Assembly: GCA_016187935.1 (NCBI GenBank)
Contig: JACPIU010000026.1
Location: 1-64,000, forward strand
Reading direction: 5' to 3'
Length of the DNA stretch: 64,000 nt
DNA from: Bdellovibrio sp.
GTDB taxonomy: Bacteria; Bdellovibrionota; Bacteriovoracia; Bacteriovoracales; Bacteriovoracaceae
Shown: piece by piece, positions 17,752 through 28,356 of the stretch
How the letters are laid out: each line of letters opens with the position of its first letter
Numbering within the stretch: the stretch's first letter is position 1
Translations under genes and position numbers: made by a program
Notes under the pieces: generated by a model
What the model was told of the DNA's origin: nothing
Database searches by the model: none
Seen by the model: the letters and a program-made list of their open reading frames with translations, nothing else

Positions 17752-17827
17752 AGTAAAACCCTTCTTTCAATATTCAGGTATACTTATGGATGATAACGAA
17801 TCAAAGTGAGTGGAGCAATAAAAAGTA

Positions 17828-18964
17828 CTATTGGAAAAAGTCTCGCATTCTTTCAAAAAAACCGCGCGTCAAAGGCCCGTTAGAGGTATTTTCCAAAGCT
17901 GCCATCTGCTGAAAAAGCTCCCTCTGCTCATTGGAAAGTTTAGTGGGGGTTTCAACATGAATTTGAATAATTTGATCACCTAAACCACTCCCACCAAGGC
18001 GCTGAATACCCTTCCCTTTCAATCTCATCTTTTTGCTTGATTGAGTCCCGGGAGGAATGCGAAGAGCTACTTTCCCTACTAAGGTCGGTACCTCTATTTC
18101 TGCTCCCAAAGCAGCTTGCGAGAAACTTACAGGAACAGTGCAATAAACATCAAAACCGTCTCGCTCAAAAAATTCGTGTTCTTCGACTTCAATATTTACA
18201 TAGAGGTCACCGTTCGGGCCTCCGTTTTGCCCAGAATCACCTTCATTTGACAACTTTAATCGCTGACCATGGTCAATTCCTGCAGGAACTTTAACTGATA
18301 ATTCTGATTTTTTCTTGGTCAAACCTGCTCCATGACAAACAGAACACGGGTCAGAGACCATTTGCCCTGAACCCTGGCACTTCGGGCAAGTTGTCGCAAT
18401 CGTAAAAAATCCTTGCTGCCTTCGTACTTCGCCTGCTCCACCACACATATTACAATTGGTGGGGCGAGCACCATCCCTTCCGCCTGAACCATGACAGGAC
18501 AAACAGACAGTATGGCGATAAACACTTATATTTTTTTCGACTCCAAAGGCGGCTTCAGCAAATGTGATTTTGAGAGACATTTCCAAATCATTACCTGGAC
18601 GTCCCTGTTGCGCACGCCTTCCGCCACGTCGTCGCCCTCCGCCTAAAATATCACCAAAAATATCGCCAAAAATATCACCTAAATCACCAAAACCTTCGGC
18701 GCTCCATTGACCTCCAAATCCTCCAGGTCCTCCAGCACCAAGTCCTGCATGTCCAAATTGGTCATATTGAGTGCGTTTTTTGTCATCAAGCAAAACCTCA
18801 GCAGCTTCAGATGCTTCCTTAAATTGCGCCTCAGCGGCCTTGTCACCAGGCTTACGATCAGGGTGACACTGCATTGCTATCTTCCGATAAGCTTTCTTGA
18901 CCTCTTCCTTCGAAGAGGATTTTGAAACTCCCAGAATGTCGTAATAATCACGTTTTTGGGCCAT
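17828..18964 (-). CDS. dnaJ: Chaperone DnaJ
   Basis: Hsp40 co-chaperone that delivers clients to DnaK and stimulates its ATPase. 378 residues: J domain 1-70 with HPD (CHPDRKPG), a Gly/Phe-rich linker (GGPGGFGG, GDIFGDIFGDILGGG), four zinc-binding CxxCxGxG units (CLSCHGSG, CNMCGGAG, CPKCQGSG, CSVCHGAG) and the C-terminal substrate domains. It is a complete class A DnaJ. It lies about 50 nt after dnaK on the same strand in grpE-dnaK-dnaJ order. Confidence 0.97.
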   Translation of the reverse strand: MAQKRDYYDILGVSKSSSKEEVKKAYRKIAMQCHPDRKPGDKAAEAQFKEASEAAEVLLDDKKRTQYDQFGHAGLGAGGPGGFGGQWSAEGFGDLGDIFGDIFGDILGGGRRRGGRRAQQGRPGNDLEMSLKITFAEAAFGVEKNISVYRHTVCLSCHGSGGRDGARPTNCNMCGGAGEVRRQQGFFTIATTCPKCQGSGQMVSDPCSVCHGAGLTKKKSELSVKVPAGIDHGQRLKLSNEGDSGQNGGPNGDLYVNIEVEEHEFFERDGFDVYCTVPVSFSQAALGAEIEVPTLVGKVALRIPPGTQSSKKMRLKGKGIQRLGGSGLGDQIIQIHVETPTKLSNEQRELFQQMAALENTSNGPLTRGFFERMRDFFQ

Positions 18965-19015
18965 AGATACAGACCTTGATTTGCACTTGGTAATTACTCT
19001 AGATCAATTTCGCAA

Positions 19016-20938
19016 TTAGACTTCCTTATAATCTGCGTCGACAACATCTTCATCCTTCTTTTTAGTAGAAGGACCCTCAGATTCCTGTCCTTGTCCTTGA
19101 CTTCCTGCTGCCTCGGGCCCCGCCCCTGCACCAGCTTGAGCATACATTTCTGAAGCCAACTTATGTGATACATTTTGCAATTTGTCGGTGGCTGATTTTA
19201 ACTGTTCAAGATCTTCACTACTTAATTTACTTTTAGCTTCTGCTATTGCAGAGGATAATTCAGTTTTGGAATTAGCTGACAGCTTTGCATCCCCGTCTTT
19301 TAGCATTTTCTCACAAGCCAAAACCATACCATCAAGTGCATTACGTGTATCAATTACTTCACGACGTTTTTTGTCAGAGTCACGATTCACCTCGGCATCT
19401 TTCACCATTCGCTGAATTTCCTCTTCGGTCAAACCCGATCCTGCAGTAATGCGAATTTCCTGAGATTTTCCAGTTGCCTTGTCTAAGGCTGAAACATGCA
19501 CAATTCCATTCGCATCAATATCAAAAGTAACTTCAATCTGTGGAACTCCTCTTGGTGCAGGAGAAATTCCGGCCAGATCAAATTTCCCAAGGGTTTTGTT
19601 GTCTTTAGCAAATTCGCGTTCTCCTTGAAGAACATGAATACTCACCGCAGGTTGATTATCTTGTGCGGTTGAAAAGACCTGAGATTTACGAGTGGGTATT
19701 GTAGTATTTTTCTCGATGATTTTAGTAAACACACTACCGAGTGTCTCGATCCCGAGAGACAAGGGAGTTACATCAAGAAGCAATACATCTTTCACATCTC
19801 CGGCCAATACGCCACCCTGAACGGCAGCGCCAGCAGCTACGACCTCATCAGGGTTCACACCTTTAGAGGGTTCTTTGCCAAAGATTTCTTTTACTTTCGT
19901 CTGTACAATGGGAGTACGTGTAGCGCCACCGACTAAAATAACTTCATCAATTTCTGTTTTTGTCAGACCGGAGTCCTTAATGCAGGTTAAGCAAGGTCCA
20001 ACAAGCCCATCAATGTATTTAGCAATAAGGGATTCAAATTTCGCACGTGTGAGTGTCATGGTTAAATGTTTTGGACCAGATGAATCCGCTGTAATAAATG
20101 GCAAGTTGATTTCAGTTTGAGTGACTGCAGAAAGTTCATGCTTGGCCTTTTCAGCCGCTTCTTTCAGGCGCTGTAATGCCATCTGATCTTTTTTCAAATC
20201 GATGCCATTTGTTTTTTTGAATTCCTCTGCGATCCAACCAATAATCTCCTCATCAAAATTCTCACCACCTAAAAATGTGTCTCCATTTGTGGCCTTAACT
20301 TCAAAAACACCGTCTGCTGTTATTTCGAGAATAGAAATATCAAATGTACCACCACCTAAATCGAATACTGCAATATTGCGATCTTTTTTAGAATCCAATC
20401 CATAGGCCAACGCCGCAGCGGTAGGTTCGTTAATAATTCGCTTTACATCAAGACCGGCAATCCTGCCGGCATCTTTTGTAGCTTGCCTTTGAGCATCGTT
20501 AAAATATGCCGGAACAGTAATAACTGCTTCAGTAACTTTCTCACCCAAATAATCTTCCGCAGCCTTTTTCATCTTTTCCAAAACCAAAGCTGATATTTCT
20601 TGCGGCGAATATTCTTTTCCATCAACTCGTATCCAAGCATCACCGTTTTTATTTTCAAAAGTTTCAAAAGGAGCATTTTTGGCAAAGACCTCAACTTCTT
20701 TTGTTCGATATTTTCTGCCAATCAAACGCTTGATGCCATAAAGTGTTTTTCGCGGATTGGTGACTGCTTGGCGCTTTGCCACCTGCCCGACCAATTTCTC
20801 TCCTGTACTGGAAAATCCAATAATAGACGGAGTCGTGTTATGCCCCTCAGAATTGGGGATAATTTTAAATTTACCGTGCTCCATAATCGCAACGCACGAA
20901 TTTGTTGTCCCTAAATCTATTCCAATAATTTTTCCCAT
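19016..20938 (-). CDS. dnaK: Chaperone DnaK (Hsp70)
   Basis: ATP-driven chaperone of the cytoplasm. 640 residues with the Hsp70 signatures [33 protein letters not shown] and [14 protein letters not shown], a substrate-binding part from about 390, and the flexible tail ending in [11 protein letters not shown]. Length and tail are typical of proteobacteria. GrpE lies 29 nt upstream and DnaJ downstream, so the machine is encoded as one unit, expected to rise under heat shock from the promoter at 21591-21618. Confidence 0.98.
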   Translation of the reverse strand: MGKIIGIDLGTTNSCVAIMEHGKFKIIPNSEGHNTTPSIIGFSSTGEKLVGQVAKRQAVTNPRKTLYGIKRLIGRKYRTKEVEVFAKNAPFETFENKNGDAWIRVDGKEYSPQEISALVLEKMKKAAEDYLGEKVTEAVITVPAYFNDAQRQATKDAGRIAGLDVKRIINEPTAAALAYGLDSKKDRNIAVFDLGGGTFDISILEITADGVFEVKATNGDTFLGGENFDEEIIGWIAEEFKKTNGIDLKKDQMALQRLKEAAEKAKHELSAVTQTEINLPFITADSSGPKHLTMTLTRAKFESLIAKYIDGLVGPCLTCIKDSGLTKTEIDEVILVGGATRTPIVQTKVKEIFGKEPSKGVNPDEVVAAGAAVQGGVLAGDVKDVLLLDVTPLSLGIETLGSVFTKIIEKNTTIPTRKSQVFSTAQDNQPAVSIHVLQGEREFAKDNKTLGKFDLAGISPAPRGVPQIEVTFDIDANGIVHVSALDKATGKSQEIRITAGSGLTEEEIQRMVKDAEVNRDSDKKRREVIDTRNALDGMVLACEKMLKDGDAKLSANSKTELSSAIAEAKSKLSSEDLEQLKSATDKLQNVSHKLASEMYAQAGAGAGPEAAGSQGQGQESEGPSTKKKDEDVVDADYKEV

Positions 20939-20967
20939 ATATGTCTCCTTTCCATTTGAATTTAATA

Positions 20968-21561
20968 TTATTTATCTTTAGCTTCTTTTTTCTTCGCAAT
21001 AACTACTTTAGCGGCCCGAAGTAAACGTCCATTTAACATATAGGCCTTCTCAAATTCACGTAACACTACCCCTTCCTCATGAACATCCGACTCTTCCTGG
21101 GTCAATGCTTCGTGAAAATTCGGGTCAAATTTTTTACCAATTGCCGGCGCAGATTTCAGACCATTTTCCTCTAAAATCTGCACAAACTGCTGGCGAACCA
21201 TTTCAATCCCCTTGCGCAAATTTTTAACTTTCACATCTTCGTCATTAGCCACAGCATCAATTGTACGATCAAAATTATCGAGGACAGGAATTAATCCGCT
21301 TAAAAGTTTTTCCGTCCCATATTTGATAATACCTTCACGCTCTCGATCAAAACGCTTTCGCATATTATCCATTTCAGCGGCAATATAAAAATATTTCGAT
21401 TTGTAGTCTATTTCCTCTTTTTTTATTTCTTTAATTTCCGCTATTTCTTCTACTGCATTCCCTTTTGATTCTTTCACTGGAGGTACTTCACTCTCTCCAC
21501 AACAACCACCTGCACTCTTGTTATTTTTCACGTCTCCATCCTCGTTCGTTTGCGGCTCCAT
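20968..21561 (-). CDS. grpE: Nucleotide exchange factor GrpE
   Basis: GrpE releases ADP from DnaK. 197 residues: a charged, low-complexity N-terminus with an uncommon GGCCGES Cys pair near residue 18, a long coiled coil ([18 protein letters not shown]), the conserved [17 protein letters not shown], and a beta domain with [11 protein letters not shown]. The reading frame ends in AKKKEAKDK, 29 nt before dnaK. First gene of the operon; preceded by a candidate sigma-32-like promoter. Confidence 0.97.
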   Translation of the reverse strand: MEPQTNEDGDVKNNKSAGGCCGESEVPPVKESKGNAVEEIAEIKEIKKEEIDYKSKYFYIAAEMDNMRKRFDREREGIIKYGTEKLLSGLIPVLDNFDRTIDAVANDEDVKVKNLRKGIEMVRQQFVQILEENGLKSAPAIGKKFDPNFHEALTQEESDVHEEGVVLREFEKAYMLNGRLLRAAKVVIAKKKEAKDK

Positions 21562-21590
21562 AACTTCACCTCAAAAGTTAAACTAGTTGC

Positions 21591-21618
21591 AAAATGGGAT
21601 TTATACTCTGAATGTCAA
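21591..21618 (-). promoter_or_regulatory. Candidate sigma-32-like heat-shock promoter of grpE-dnaK-dnaJ
   Basis: On the minus strand ATTGACA (-35) ends at 21613 and is followed after 14 nt by CCCATTTT (21591-21598). The RpoH consensus is CTTGAAA, a 13-15 nt spacer and CCCCATnT; 5 of 7 and all but the first position match. The expected leader is short (about 25-30 nt). No CIRCE inverted repeat is present in the gap, so HrcA control is not expected here. Confidence 0.5.
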
Positions 21619-21655
21619 TGGAAGTGCCAAAGAAAATCTCCTAAACTGATCTAAC

Positions 21656-22804
21656 TCATTGAATATTAAAGAGTTTTTCGACCCAAAAAAGTTCATTCAT
21701 AAGACTATCTAAGAGCAGCATCCCCTTGGAATTTAAGATAATTTTTGGAGCGCACTGGGCCAAGAGTCCCCTTCTTTTCCATCCCAAAAAAATCTCTTCG
21801 AGTCTGCTATTAGAAATGGAATCTAAATTTGTTTTGAATTGTGCCAGATCAATACCTGTATGCGTGCGCAACCCGAGGTAAATTTCTTCCATTCGCTGTT
21901 CATCGGCCTTTAATTCTTCTCGAGAAAATTGCGCGAATTCTGTCAGCCATTTATATCGGATACATTTCCTCCCATTTTTTATCAGGCCTGTCGCAGATGG
22001 GCCTAATGCCGCCACCGATTCTAAGTTCCAGTAGGCCATATTATGCATGGCCATAGAGCCTGGCTTAGCAAAATTCGAAACTTCATAATGCAACCATCCC
22101 TGGTTTTTCAAAAAATCTGATACCTGGTAGTATTCACGCTCGATCTCAGCATCAAGCGGAAGATTTTTGGCATGGATATAATTCTTGCCGGTGGTGAGAA
22201 TATAAACGCTCATGTGGGAAGGATTGAATTCCAATACCTGGGCCAATTCATCCACAATTTTACGTTTTTCTTCGATCGGAGAACGCGGTAAACCAATCAT
22301 GAAATCGACTGAATAATTGATTCTTAGTTCCCTCAACATCCGTAATGTTTGCAATGTTTCGTCCAAATTATGAAACCTATCAAGCATTTTGAGGTATCGT
22401 TCATTCATGGATTGAATTCCGACAGACACACGATTAAGCCCAAAATGCATCCATGCCTGCAAATTTTTGTGACAATTCACACCGGGATTCATCTCATAGG
22501 TAAATTCATATTCTTGATCAAACGATATTTGCATTTCTTCCATCAATTCTTTCAAAAATATCGGGCCTTGTTCCCACATGGAAGGTGTCCCGCCTCCAAC
22601 GTACAAACTTTTGAGTTTCCCCCAGGATATATTCATGTCTTGCATTAATTCTTGGTGAACGCTAAGAGATGCTTTAAGATACTGATGAAAATTCTCAAAA
22701 TTAAAACCGGACGACATGATTTCTCGATGAAAATCGCAATAATTGCAACGATGTCGACAGAAAGGGAAATGAATATAGAGACGTCTAACTAAGTTTGAGG
22801 CCAT
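21656..22804 (-). CDS. hemW: Radical SAM protein HemW-like (coproporphyrinogen oxidase-like)
   Basis: 382 residues from the ATG at 22804. The N-terminus reads RRLYIHFPFCRHRCNYCDFH with the CxxxCxxC [4Fe-4S] motif (CRHRCNYC), then GGGTPSMW (SAM binding) and VSVGIQSMNERYLKMLDR. The HemN-like C-terminal domain follows. HemW is now viewed as a heme chaperone rather than an oxidase; the family name carries that ambiguity. A longer start (22840) has no better Shine-Dalgarno. It is divergent from the M16 peptidase gene and downstream of nothing on its strand. Confidence 0.88.
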   Translation of the reverse strand: MASNLVRRLYIHFPFCRHRCNYCDFHREIMSSGFNFENFHQYLKASLSVHQELMQDMNISWGKLKSLYVGGGTPSMWEQGPIFLKELMEEMQISFDQEYEFTYEMNPGVNCHKNLQAWMHFGLNRVSVGIQSMNERYLKMLDRFHNLDETLQTLRMLRELRINYSVDFMIGLPRSPIEEKRKIVDELAQVLEFNPSHMSVYILTTGKNYIHAKNLPLDAEIEREYYQVSDFLKNQGWLHYEVSNFAKPGSMAMHNMAYWNLESVAALGPSATGLIKNGRKCIRYKWLTEFAQFSREELKADEQRMEEIYLGLRTHTGIDLAQFKTNLDSISNSRLEEIFLGWKRRGLLAQCAPKIILNSKGMLLLDSLMNELFWVEKLFNIQ

Positions 22805-22854
22805 AATAATCATCAATATAACAGCAACGGGTTCTAGCAATTTTTTGAGGTGTT

Positions 22855-25443
22855 ATGCAACACAAAATTCTTAAATTAAAAAGCGGTTTAGAATTAATCT
22901 TGGCACACTCCAAAGCACAGCCGACTGTTAGTGTACAAATCTGGTTTCGTGCAGGAAGTGCCCTTGAAAGTGTAGAGGACCATGGGATAGCGCATTTTCT
23001 TGAACATATGTTTTTTAAAGGGACGGCCAAGCGACCCGAAGGGAAAATGACCTACGAAGTGGAATCATTTGGAGGCGAGATTAATGCGTTTACCTCGTTC
23101 GATTATACTTGTTATTACATCAACGCTCCAAAGGCCAATCTCCTGCAGTGTATAGATATCTTATTAGATATGGTATCTGCACCACTTTTTAAAGAAATCG
23201 ATTTATCACCAGAGCGCGAAGTAGTTTTTGAAGAATATCGTCGCTCTCTCGATGCGCCAAAGCAATTTGGCTTCATGAAGGTCCAAGAGGCTTGCTTCCC
23301 TGAAGGTTATGCCCATCCCATTATTGGTGGCGAACGAACTATTAAGCAATTTACCATTGAGCAGCTAAAAAAGTTTAGGGAAAGCTTTTATAATAATCAA
23401 AACGCATTCCTTTTAGTTGCCGGGGATGTGGAAGCGGTGGAAGCTGAGATTATTCACTTGGCCAATAATTTTCAACTTCCAGATGGACATCAGTCCGCCT
23501 TTGCCCATTTTGAACTTAAGGCCACTGACACCGTCAATCATCACCAAAAAGATGTAAGAATGGCCAACTTAACATGGAGTATTTCATCACTCGGCCATCA
23601 AGAATTTGGATCTGAATATGAAGATCTAGGCTTAAGTGTATTAGGTCATGGTGATTCCAGTCGGCTCTATACAAGTTTGGTCTCTGAAACCGGCTTGGCC
23701 AATAATTGCAGTACTTCAACCATGTTCTTTAAAAAAGGTGGAGTTCATATTCTTTCATTCAATTTCCCTCTTAATGCTGGATCAAAAGTCATAGATTCGT
23801 TAACAAAAGAGTTAGAGAACACACTCCACGATGGGCCCACTGAAGAAGAAATCATCAAAATCAAAAACCAATATCTTGCTTCAAAAGTCTATGATTTGGA
23901 AAATATCGAAAATTTTGCCTTTTCCTTAGGGCACAGCTACGCCCTGACTGGAGACATTTTTGGAGAAGAAAAATATCTACAGCGAATCAAAACGGCCAAT
24001 CGACATCAGGTTGATCACGCGCTCCATACTCTGCTTTCCCGTCCATGGCACTTCACACTTCAAATACCTAAAGAGACCAGTGCTGCAACATTAGAAAAAA
24101 AGTTACAACAACTGATCAAAGTTAAAAAGCATGCTTTGCTCAAAGTCGGGATCAAGAGAAGTTTACCCAGAACCATTTCAAAACATGATTCTCTTGCTTC
24201 AACTATACAACTAAGGCCCGGCATTTCACTTTTTTATCGTCAAAACAAGACAGCGCCAACTTTCATTTTGCATGCTTATTTAAAAGGCGGATTGGCCGAT
24301 GAAACAATAAAAAATAATGGTCTATACAATCTTCTCAGTTCGCAGCTCACCAATGGTCATAAATACATCTCTTATGATGAGTTAAGGGAGTTTATGGACG
24401 ATCATGCAGCCAGCTTGAATGGCTTCTCTGGTAAGAATGCCTATGGTCTCACCCTCCATGGTCAATCAGATCATTTCTATGCTCTGGCCGATCATTTCTT
24501 TCACTCTCTTATAAATCCGACATTCCCTGGAAAATATTTCAAGCTTGAAAAAGACCTTCATTTGCGCGCTATTTTAAATGAGAAAGAAGATACTGTTCGT
24601 CAGTGTTTTAACGCTGTTGCAAAAATTATGTTTGCGGGTCACCCGTACTCTTTAAGCCCTTTAGGTACCAAAGAATCAGTTACCAGCTTAACTGAGACTT
24701 CGGTTAAGCGCACACACTATTCGAATTTGAAAAATAAAGAAATGTTGATCACATATTGCGGCGATAAAAATCTTGAAGAAATTTTACCCTTCATGCAAAA
24801 CTTTTTATCGACATTGCCTCCTCGTAAAATAGTTAAATCAAAACCTTTTCATTTTAAACATCGGTCCCAAAATAAGGGGATAGATTTTCCTCGTGAACAA
24901 GCACAAATTTATATTGGCCTCCCGATTGGGGATTTTACTCACCCCGATCATATCTATATTAAAATGTTATCAACCTTCTTATCCGGCCAATCATCAGAAC
25001 TCTTTATGGATGTCCGCGATAGAAAAGGATTGTGCTATAGTGTCGCTCCTATTCACTTCAGTGCACTTAATGGTGGCCATTTCGGTATCTACATGGGTAG
25101 TGGTAAAGATAAAGTACAAGATGCTATCAAGGCCATTACTGATCTTTTTGCAAAATATAAATCTTCGCACATGTCACGCGATGACTTTGAACGCATTAAA
25201 AAAATGATCAAAGGACAAAATATTTTAAATCTTCAAACCAATGAAGATTATGCAACCACATATTCAGTGCCTATTCTTCACAATAAAGGAATTGATTTCA
25301 TTCATGAGGTGCAAGCACAAATTGACCAGACAACTTTTGAAGATTTTTCCACCAACGTGTCTAAAATCTTATCTCGACCTTTGAGTGTTGTGGTTGTCGG
25401 TCCAAGTGCAACAGATATTGTAAGTAAATTAAGAGACTTTTAA
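22855..25443 (+). CDS. M16 family zinc metallopeptidase, two-domain
   Basis: 862 residues. The first M16 unit carries the inverted zinc motif HFLEH (H47, E50, H51) and the third ligand E127, 76 residues after H51, in EREVVFEEYRRS. The second half repeats the fold without the motif, as in pitrilysin-like enzymes with one active and one inactive half (LFMDVRDRKGLCYSVAP). No signal peptide is visible. GAGG lies 4 nt before the ATG. It probably degrades peptides; M16 enzymes of this kind often act in peptide turnover. Its end overlaps a convergent gene by 15 nt. Confidence 0.92.
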   Translation: MQHKILKLKSGLELILAHSKAQPTVSVQIWFRAGSALESVEDHGIAHFLEHMFFKGTAKRPEGKMTYEVESFGGEINAFTSFDYTCYYINAPKANLLQCIDILLDMVSAPLFKEIDLSPEREVVFEEYRRSLDAPKQFGFMKVQEACFPEGYAHPIIGGERTIKQFTIEQLKKFRESFYNNQNAFLLVAGDVEAVEAEIIHLANNFQLPDGHQSAFAHFELKATDTVNHHQKDVRMANLTWSISSLGHQEFGSEYEDLGLSVLGHGDSSRLYTSLVSETGLANNCSTSTMFFKKGGVHILSFNFPLNAGSKVIDSLTKELENTLHDGPTEEEIIKIKNQYLASKVYDLENIENFAFSLGHSYALTGDIFGEEKYLQRIKTANRHQVDHALHTLLSRPWHFTLQIPKETSAATLEKKLQQLIKVKKHALLKVGIKRSLPRTISKHDSLASTIQLRPGISLFYRQNKTAPTFILHAYLKGGLADETIKNNGLYNLLSSQLTNGHKYISYDELREFMDDHAASLNGFSGKNAYGLTLHGQSDHFYALADHFFHSLINPTFPGKYFKLEKDLHLRAILNEKEDTVRQCFNAVAKIMFAGHPYSLSPLGTKESVTSLTETSVKRTHYSNLKNKEMLITYCGDKNLEEILPFMQNFLSTLPPRKIVKSKPFHFKHRSQNKGIDFPREQAQIYIGLPIGDFTHPDHIYIKMLSTFLSGQSSELFMDVRDRKGLCYSVAPIHFSALNGGHFGIYMGSGKDKVQDAIKAITDLFAKYKSSHMSRDDFERIKKMIKGQNILNLQTNEDYATTYSVPILHNKGIDFIHEVQAQIDQTTFEDFSTNVSKILSRPLSVVVVGPSATDIVSKLRDF

Positions 25444-26028
25444 AGCGGAAGAACTATTTACAAAAAATAATATTTCTTGCCCGTCTCCCTGAAGTTTTTG
25501 TGCCACAGTTCCCATAAGTAAGGTGATGGTACAAAATGCACGGGATAAATTTAGATAAAAACAGGGGATCTCCAGATAGTCTGGTTTGAAATGATGTAAT
25601 CTTTCATAAGCCATTTTTCCAAGATTCATATAGTAACGAGTATCTACTAATTTTTTGTTAGTGGATTCTGAAAAATATCCACACATAAAAAGGGCCGTAT
25701 CACCTATATCATTAAGGGCCCTCTCCTGACCTTGACGACTCTTAGACTGTGATTCAAGCAACTTTAGCCCCAGAATTTTTTCACGAATACGCCCTTCTAC
25801 ATTTTCGAAATAATTTTCTGACTCTGAATACTTATCCATCACGGTACTCGAATAGAAAATCGTTTCCTGCGGCAGAGGATGCAGAGATTTTTTGTTCACT
25901 TCAGTGAGTTGATCAAAAAAGAAGGACTGTAAGCTCGTTTCGAGAATAATTTCTGAACTTTCTGCACTGGGCCCGCCCTGATCGCCCACAAGACTCTTAT
26001 TAGAAGATATCTTTTTAACCACCGACAA
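25429..26028 (-). CDS. Conserved protein of unknown function
   Basis: 199 residues, no signal peptide and no membrane segment. The centre LNDIGDTALFMCGYFSEST, then DTRYYMNLGKMAYERL, resembles a family of unknown function that I have seen in deltaproteobacteria (GD.ALF..G.F, then YY..LG..AY). Nothing there tells a function, and no catalytic motif is visible. It is transcribed convergently with the M16 peptidase gene (15-nt overlap) and diverges from the methylmalonyl-CoA mutase gene. Confidence 0.75.
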   Translation of the reverse strand: MSVVKKISSNKSLVGDQGGPSAESSEIILETSLQSFFFDQLTEVNKKSLHPLPQETIFYSSTVMDKYSESENYFENVEGRIREKILGLKLLESQSKSRQGQERALNDIGDTALFMCGYFSESTNKKLVDTRYYMNLGKMAYERLHHFKPDYLEIPCFYLNLSRAFCTITLLMGTVAQKLQGDGQEILFFVNSSSALKVS

Positions 26029-26235
26029 TAAACCTCCAACTGCTGGGACACGCGCTCAATTCTATTTTACCACTACTGGTGCAACTCTTTGGAATTGGTC
26101 ATTTTTTGCCTGAATAAACGACACTTCTCTAGAACCACATACTCAAATAGTAGGCATAATTGCATACAATTTGCTAAAATTGGCTTATCTAATCACTTAA
26201 CTTGTTGAAATTTAACATTTAAATAGGGTTTAGTT

Positions 26236-28353
26236 ATGTCATCTGTTGATGAATGGAAAAAAATGGCGGTGAAGGAATATGGTTCTTCCTCTGTAGAGGC
26301 GATGAATACTTTAACATCCGAAGGTATCACTCTCAGGGCCCTTTATACTGAAGAAGATTTACATCGTCTTCCTCACATTCACTCCTTGCCTGGTATAGAA
26401 CCGTTTATGCGAGGGCCGCGAGCTACCATGTACACAAAAAAACCCTGGACCGTCCGTCAATATGCAGGATTTTCTACCGCTGAAGAGTCCAATGCCTTTT
26501 ATCGCAAAGCTCTCGCAAATGGAGGGCAAGGAATCAGTGTCGCTTTCGATCTGGCAACTCATCGAGGTTACGATTCAGATCATCCACGTGTGAAAGGTGA
26601 CGTTGGTAAAGCAGGAGTCGCCATAGATTCTGTTGAAGATATGAAAATATTGTTTCAAGGAATTCCTCTCGATACAGTCTCTGTATCTATGACGATGAAT
26701 GGTGCTGTGATACCCGTTTTGGCCATGTATATTGTGGCCGCGGAGGAGCAAGGAGTTACACCGGAAAAATTATCAGGCACGATTCAAAATGATATTTTAA
26801 AAGAGTTTATGGTTCGCAATACTTATATTTATCCCCCAAAGCAATCACTACAGTTGATTGCAGACATCATCGACTATACCGCTCGACATATGCCTAAATT
26901 CAATTCTATTTCAATTTCAGGCTACCACATGCAGGAAGCCGGTGCTGATTCGGCCCTCGAATTGGCCTATACTCTTGCCGATGGGCGGGAATATGCCAAA
27001 CTTGCTTTGGCGCGCGGTCTCTCCATTGATGCTTTTGCTCCACGACTCTCTTTTTTCTTTGGCATGGGTCTTAATTTTTATATGGAGATTGCCAAACTTC
27101 GAGCTGCCCGAGTGCTCTGGTGCGAAATAATGTCGGAACTTGGCGCGAAAGATCCTCGCTCGAAAACCTTACGAACCCACTGTCAAACATCTGGTCAATC
27201 TCTTACCGAGCAAGATCCATTTAATAATATCGTGCGGACAACAATCGAAGCAATGGCCGCTATTTTTGGAGGAACGCAATCTCTGCATACCAATGCCTTT
27301 GATGAAGCCGTGGCACTTCCGAGCGAACTTTCCTCTCGCATTGCCCGAAATACGCAACTTATTCTTCAGGAAGAAACACAAATTACCAAAGTTATTGACC
27401 CATGGGGTGGCTCATACTTGATGGAAACTTTGACTAACAATCTTATTGAGCGTGCAAAATTTTTAATGGCCGAAGTTGATAAGGCCGGAGGTATGATTAG
27501 TGCCATTGAGAAAGGAATTCCCAAGCGAAATATTGAACAAGCGGCAGCACAAAAGCAGGCACGAATCGACAAAGGTGATGACGTCATCGTTGGTGTTAAC
27601 AAATATTGTACCGATGCAAAAACGACCTTCAAAATTTTGCAAATTAACAATCTTTCAGTTTTAAAAAAGCAAGCTAAGCGACTTAAACAGATCAAAACAA
27701 ATCGCGATCAAAAAAAAGTTGAAAAATGCCTTCAGGCCCTTGCCAGCTATGCCCGATCGGGAAAGGGTAATGCCCTAAGTTTGGCCATTGAAGCTGTGCG
27801 TGTGCGTGCAACTCTTGGAGAAATTTCCGACGCACTTGAAAGTGTCTGGGGACGGTATAAAGCAATCCCATCGTCCCTGAATGGAATCTATGATAGAATT
27901 TTCCAACATGACCCCGTTTGGGAAAATTCAATGAACCGTGTAAAAAAATTTCAGAATAAACATGGCCGGCGCCCGCGAATTCTACTAGCGAAGATGGGGC
28001 AAGACGGCCATGACCGTGGAATAAAAGTTGTCGCAACAGGATTGTCTGATGCAGGTTTTGACGTAGATCTCTCACCACTTTTTTCCATGCCTGATGAAAT
28101 TGCCAAGATTGCCATTGAAAATGATGTTCATGTTGTCGGAGTTTCTTCGCAGGCAGCGGCCCATAAAACATTAATTCCCGAACTTATTAAGATTTTACAC
28201 AAAAAAAAGTCTGGCGACATTAAGGTTATCTGTGGGGGAGTTATTCCAAAACAGGATTTTGCTTTTCTCAAAAAAGCAGGGGTTGGCCTAATCTTCGGCC
28301 CTGCAACTCCAATCCCAACCATTGTCGAAAAAATCTTAGATTTAATCGAGTAA
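26236..28353 (+). CDS. mcm: Methylmalonyl-CoA mutase, single chain with B12 domain
   Basis: Interconverts (R)-methylmalonyl-CoA and succinyl-CoA with adenosylcobalamin. 705 residues. The catalytic barrel has [36 protein letters not shown] and [16 protein letters not shown]. The C-terminal B12 domain has [18 protein letters not shown] (DxHxxG) near 590. GPR and KPW stand where most mutases I recall have GPY and RPW around residues 60-70; those positions touch the CoA. The sequence otherwise favours methylmalonyl- over isobutyryl-CoA. meaB follows 3 nt downstream. No epimerase gene is in the window. Confidence 0.93.
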   Translation: MSSVDEWKKMAVKEYGSSSVEAMNTLTSEGITLRALYTEEDLHRLPHIHSLPGIEPFMRGPRATMYTKKPWTVRQYAGFSTAEESNAFYRKALANGGQGISVAFDLATHRGYDSDHPRVKGDVGKAGVAIDSVEDMKILFQGIPLDTVSVSMTMNGAVIPVLAMYIVAAEEQGVTPEKLSGTIQNDILKEFMVRNTYIYPPKQSLQLIADIIDYTARHMPKFNSISISGYHMQEAGADSALELAYTLADGREYAKLALARGLSIDAFAPRLSFFFGMGLNFYMEIAKLRAARVLWCEIMSELGAKDPRSKTLRTHCQTSGQSLTEQDPFNNIVRTTIEAMAAIFGGTQSLHTNAFDEAVALPSELSSRIARNTQLILQEETQITKVIDPWGGSYLMETLTNNLIERAKFLMAEVDKAGGMISAIEKGIPKRNIEQAAAQKQARIDKGDDVIVGVNKYCTDAKTTFKILQINNLSVLKKQAKRLKQIKTNRDQKKVEKCLQALASYARSGKGNALSLAIEAVRVRATLGEISDALESVWGRYKAIPSSLNGIYDRIFQHDPVWENSMNRVKKFQNKHGRRPRILLAKMGQDGHDRGIKVVATGLSDAGFDVDLSPLFSMPDEIAKIAIENDVHVVGVSSQAAAHKTLIPELIKILHKKKSGDIKVICGGVIPKQDFAFLKKAGVGLIFGPATPIPTIVEKILDLIE

Positions 28354-28356
28354 GAA

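Noticed and set aside
27692-28171. 159-codon minus-strand open frame inside the mutase gene
   Set aside because: It lies opposite highly conserved mutase sequence and has a composition of a shadow frame (His- and Phe-rich), with no motif.
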